From Brucellaceae bacterium (GTDB taxonomy: Bacteria; Pseudomonadota; Alphaproteobacteria; Rhizobiales; Rhizobiaceae), in contig JAIRVW010000327.1 of the NCBI GenBank assembly GCA_031253705.1, forward strand, positions 1 through 6,689: a stretch of DNA of 6,689 nt, in the 5' to 3' direction. Made by a program: the position numbers and the translations under genes. Shown here piece after piece: positions 5,836 to 6,689 of the stretch. Under the pieces are notes generated by a model. That model had not been told where the DNA came from. It did not search any database and worked only from the letters and a program-made list of their open reading frames with translations. Every line of letters begins with the position of its first letter. Within the stretch, counting starts at the first letter, position 1.

Positions 5836-6689
5836 TTGTAATGCACCTTGCGATCAAGAACCCCGAACTGGACGAAAGCGATAAGAGCCAGTGCCAGCAA
5901 CAGCACCACGGTCAGCGCCGATGCATAGGCCGTATCCCAGAAGCGGAATGCAACATTGTAAACATAGTACAGCAGCAAAGTACTGGCATTATCCGGCCCG
6001 CCGCGTGTCATCACGATCACATGATCGATCAGGCGGAAAGCGTTGATCACCGCATTAATCAGCACGAATAATGTTGTCGGCATCAGCAACGGAAATGTAA
6101 CGCGGCGGAAGAAGTACCAGCGCCCTGTGCCCTCCAGTGCCGCAGCCTCCGACAGGCTCGGACTGATCTGTTGCAAGGCAGCCAGATAGAAGATCATGAA
6201 GAAACCGGCTTCTTTCCAGATTGCCAGCGCCATCAGGCTGCCAAGTACAGTATCCGGATTGCCGAGCCAGTTGGTTTCGTGAAAACCGAACAGGCCGAGA
6301 AACTGATCAATCAGACCATAACCCGGCGTGTAGAAAAACAGCCAGATATTGGCGACTGCGATCATCGGCAGCACGGTCGGCAGGAAGAAAGACATCCGCA
6401 TCAGCGAGCGGCCGCGAATGGATGAATTGACGATAATCGCCATCAACATGGCCAGAGCAATTGATGCAGGCACAGTGCCCAGCGCATAAATCGCATTGTT
6501 TTTCAGCGCTGCCCAGAAAACCGGATCATTGAGCATTGTCGCATAATGATCTGTGCCGACAAATTGCGGGGGACGTTTGCCGCGCGGTGTCTGGTAGAAA
6601 CTGTTGATGAAGGTCATCACTGCCGGAATATGCGTAAATACCGCCAGCAAAACAGTGGCCGGTAGCAGCAACAGCCATGGTGTTATCTG
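5832..6689 (-). CDS. Carbohydrate ABC transporter permease, UgpA/MalF-like (5' end cut by window)
   Basis: This is a partial inner-membrane permease of the UgpA/MalF (CUT1) family, with 285 residues visible. The frame stays open to the window edge: the residues reading QITPWLLLLPATV continue a normal first membrane helix. The TTG at 6671 lies inside that helix and is not a credible start. The true start is outside, probably only 10-25 codons further. Visible marks are the FINSFY end of the first helix region, a typical RGRSLMRMSFFLPTVLP segment, the EAA loop at about 177-204 of the visible part (SEAAALEGTGRWYFFRR, then PLLMP), and TRGGPDNAST, a stretch common in this family before the last helix pair. 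It overlaps the downstream permease by ATGA, so the two are translationally linked. The gene order UgpA-like then UgpE-like is standard. A binding-protein gene is expected upstream, beyond the window. The substrate class is sugar or polyol; identity is unknown. Confidence 0.93.
   Translation of the reverse strand, partial: QITPWLLLLPATVLLAVFTHIPAVMTFINSFYQTPRGKRPPQFVGTDHYATMLNDPVFWAALKNNAIYALGTVPASIALAMLMAIIVNSSIRGRSLMRMSFFLPTVLPMIAVANIWLFFYTPGYGLIDQFLGLFGFHETNWLGNPDTVLGSLMALAIWKEAGFFMIFYLAALQQISPSLSEAAALEGTGRWYFFRRVTFPLLMPTTLFVLINAVINAFRLIDHVIVMTRGGPDNASTLLLYYVYNVAFRFWDTAYASALTVVLLLALALIAFVQFGVLDRKVHYK

Noticed and set aside
6669..6671. TTG as start of the UgpA-like permease
   Set aside because: It falls inside the first membrane helix, and the frame remains open with sensible residues up to the window edge. 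The gene is cut, not started here.
4993..6689. The minus-strand permeases as transport partners of the SsuA-like protein
   Set aside because: UgpA/UgpE-type permeases work with large sugar-binding proteins, not SsuA-type ones. They are also on the opposite strand behind a shared terminator.

Overview
The window looks like ordinary chromosomal or large-replicon DNA from a moderately GC-rich proteobacterium, most likely an alphaproteobacterium of the Hyphomicrobiales. The protein flavour and tightly packed transporter operons would fit the Brucella/Ochrobactrum/Pseudochrobactrum neighbourhood. That placement is an impression from gene content and composition, with no rRNA or marker gene to confirm it. 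I see no mobile element, tRNA, rRNA, CRISPR array or phage gene, and no gap longer than 300 bases.

Plus strand, 75-4935: a compact four-gene operon. It encodes (1) an SsuA-like type II periplasmic-binding-fold protein with no signal peptide, (2) an SsuD-like FMN-dependent monooxygenase of the bacterial luciferase-like (LLM) class, (3) a fused DctQ-DctM membrane subunit of a TRAP transporter, and (4) a TRAP solute-binding protein with a twin-arginine signal. Genes 2 and 3 overlap by one base (TGATG) and the other gaps are 36 and 26 bases, so co-transcription is very likely. A strong inverted repeat (29-55) precedes the first gene. A bidirectional hairpin terminator (4943-4969) closes the operon.

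Minus strand, 4993-6689: two sugar-type ABC permeases (UgpE/MalG-like and UgpA/MalF-like) overlapping by ATGA. They converge on the same terminator. The upstream permease is cut by the window edge, so its start and any binding protein or ATPase lie outside.

Working model (inference): the TRAP system imports an anionic, possibly organosulfur, compound by a sodium-driven route, and the SsuD-like enzyme oxidises it in the cytoplasm with FMNH2 from a reductase encoded elsewhere. The points most worth a second look are that the monooxygenase appears to have lost several catalytic residues described for E. coli SsuD, and that an SsuA-like protein without a leader is placed in a TRAP operon rather than an ABC operon. 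Together these suggest a substrate or pathway different from classical alkanesulfonate use.
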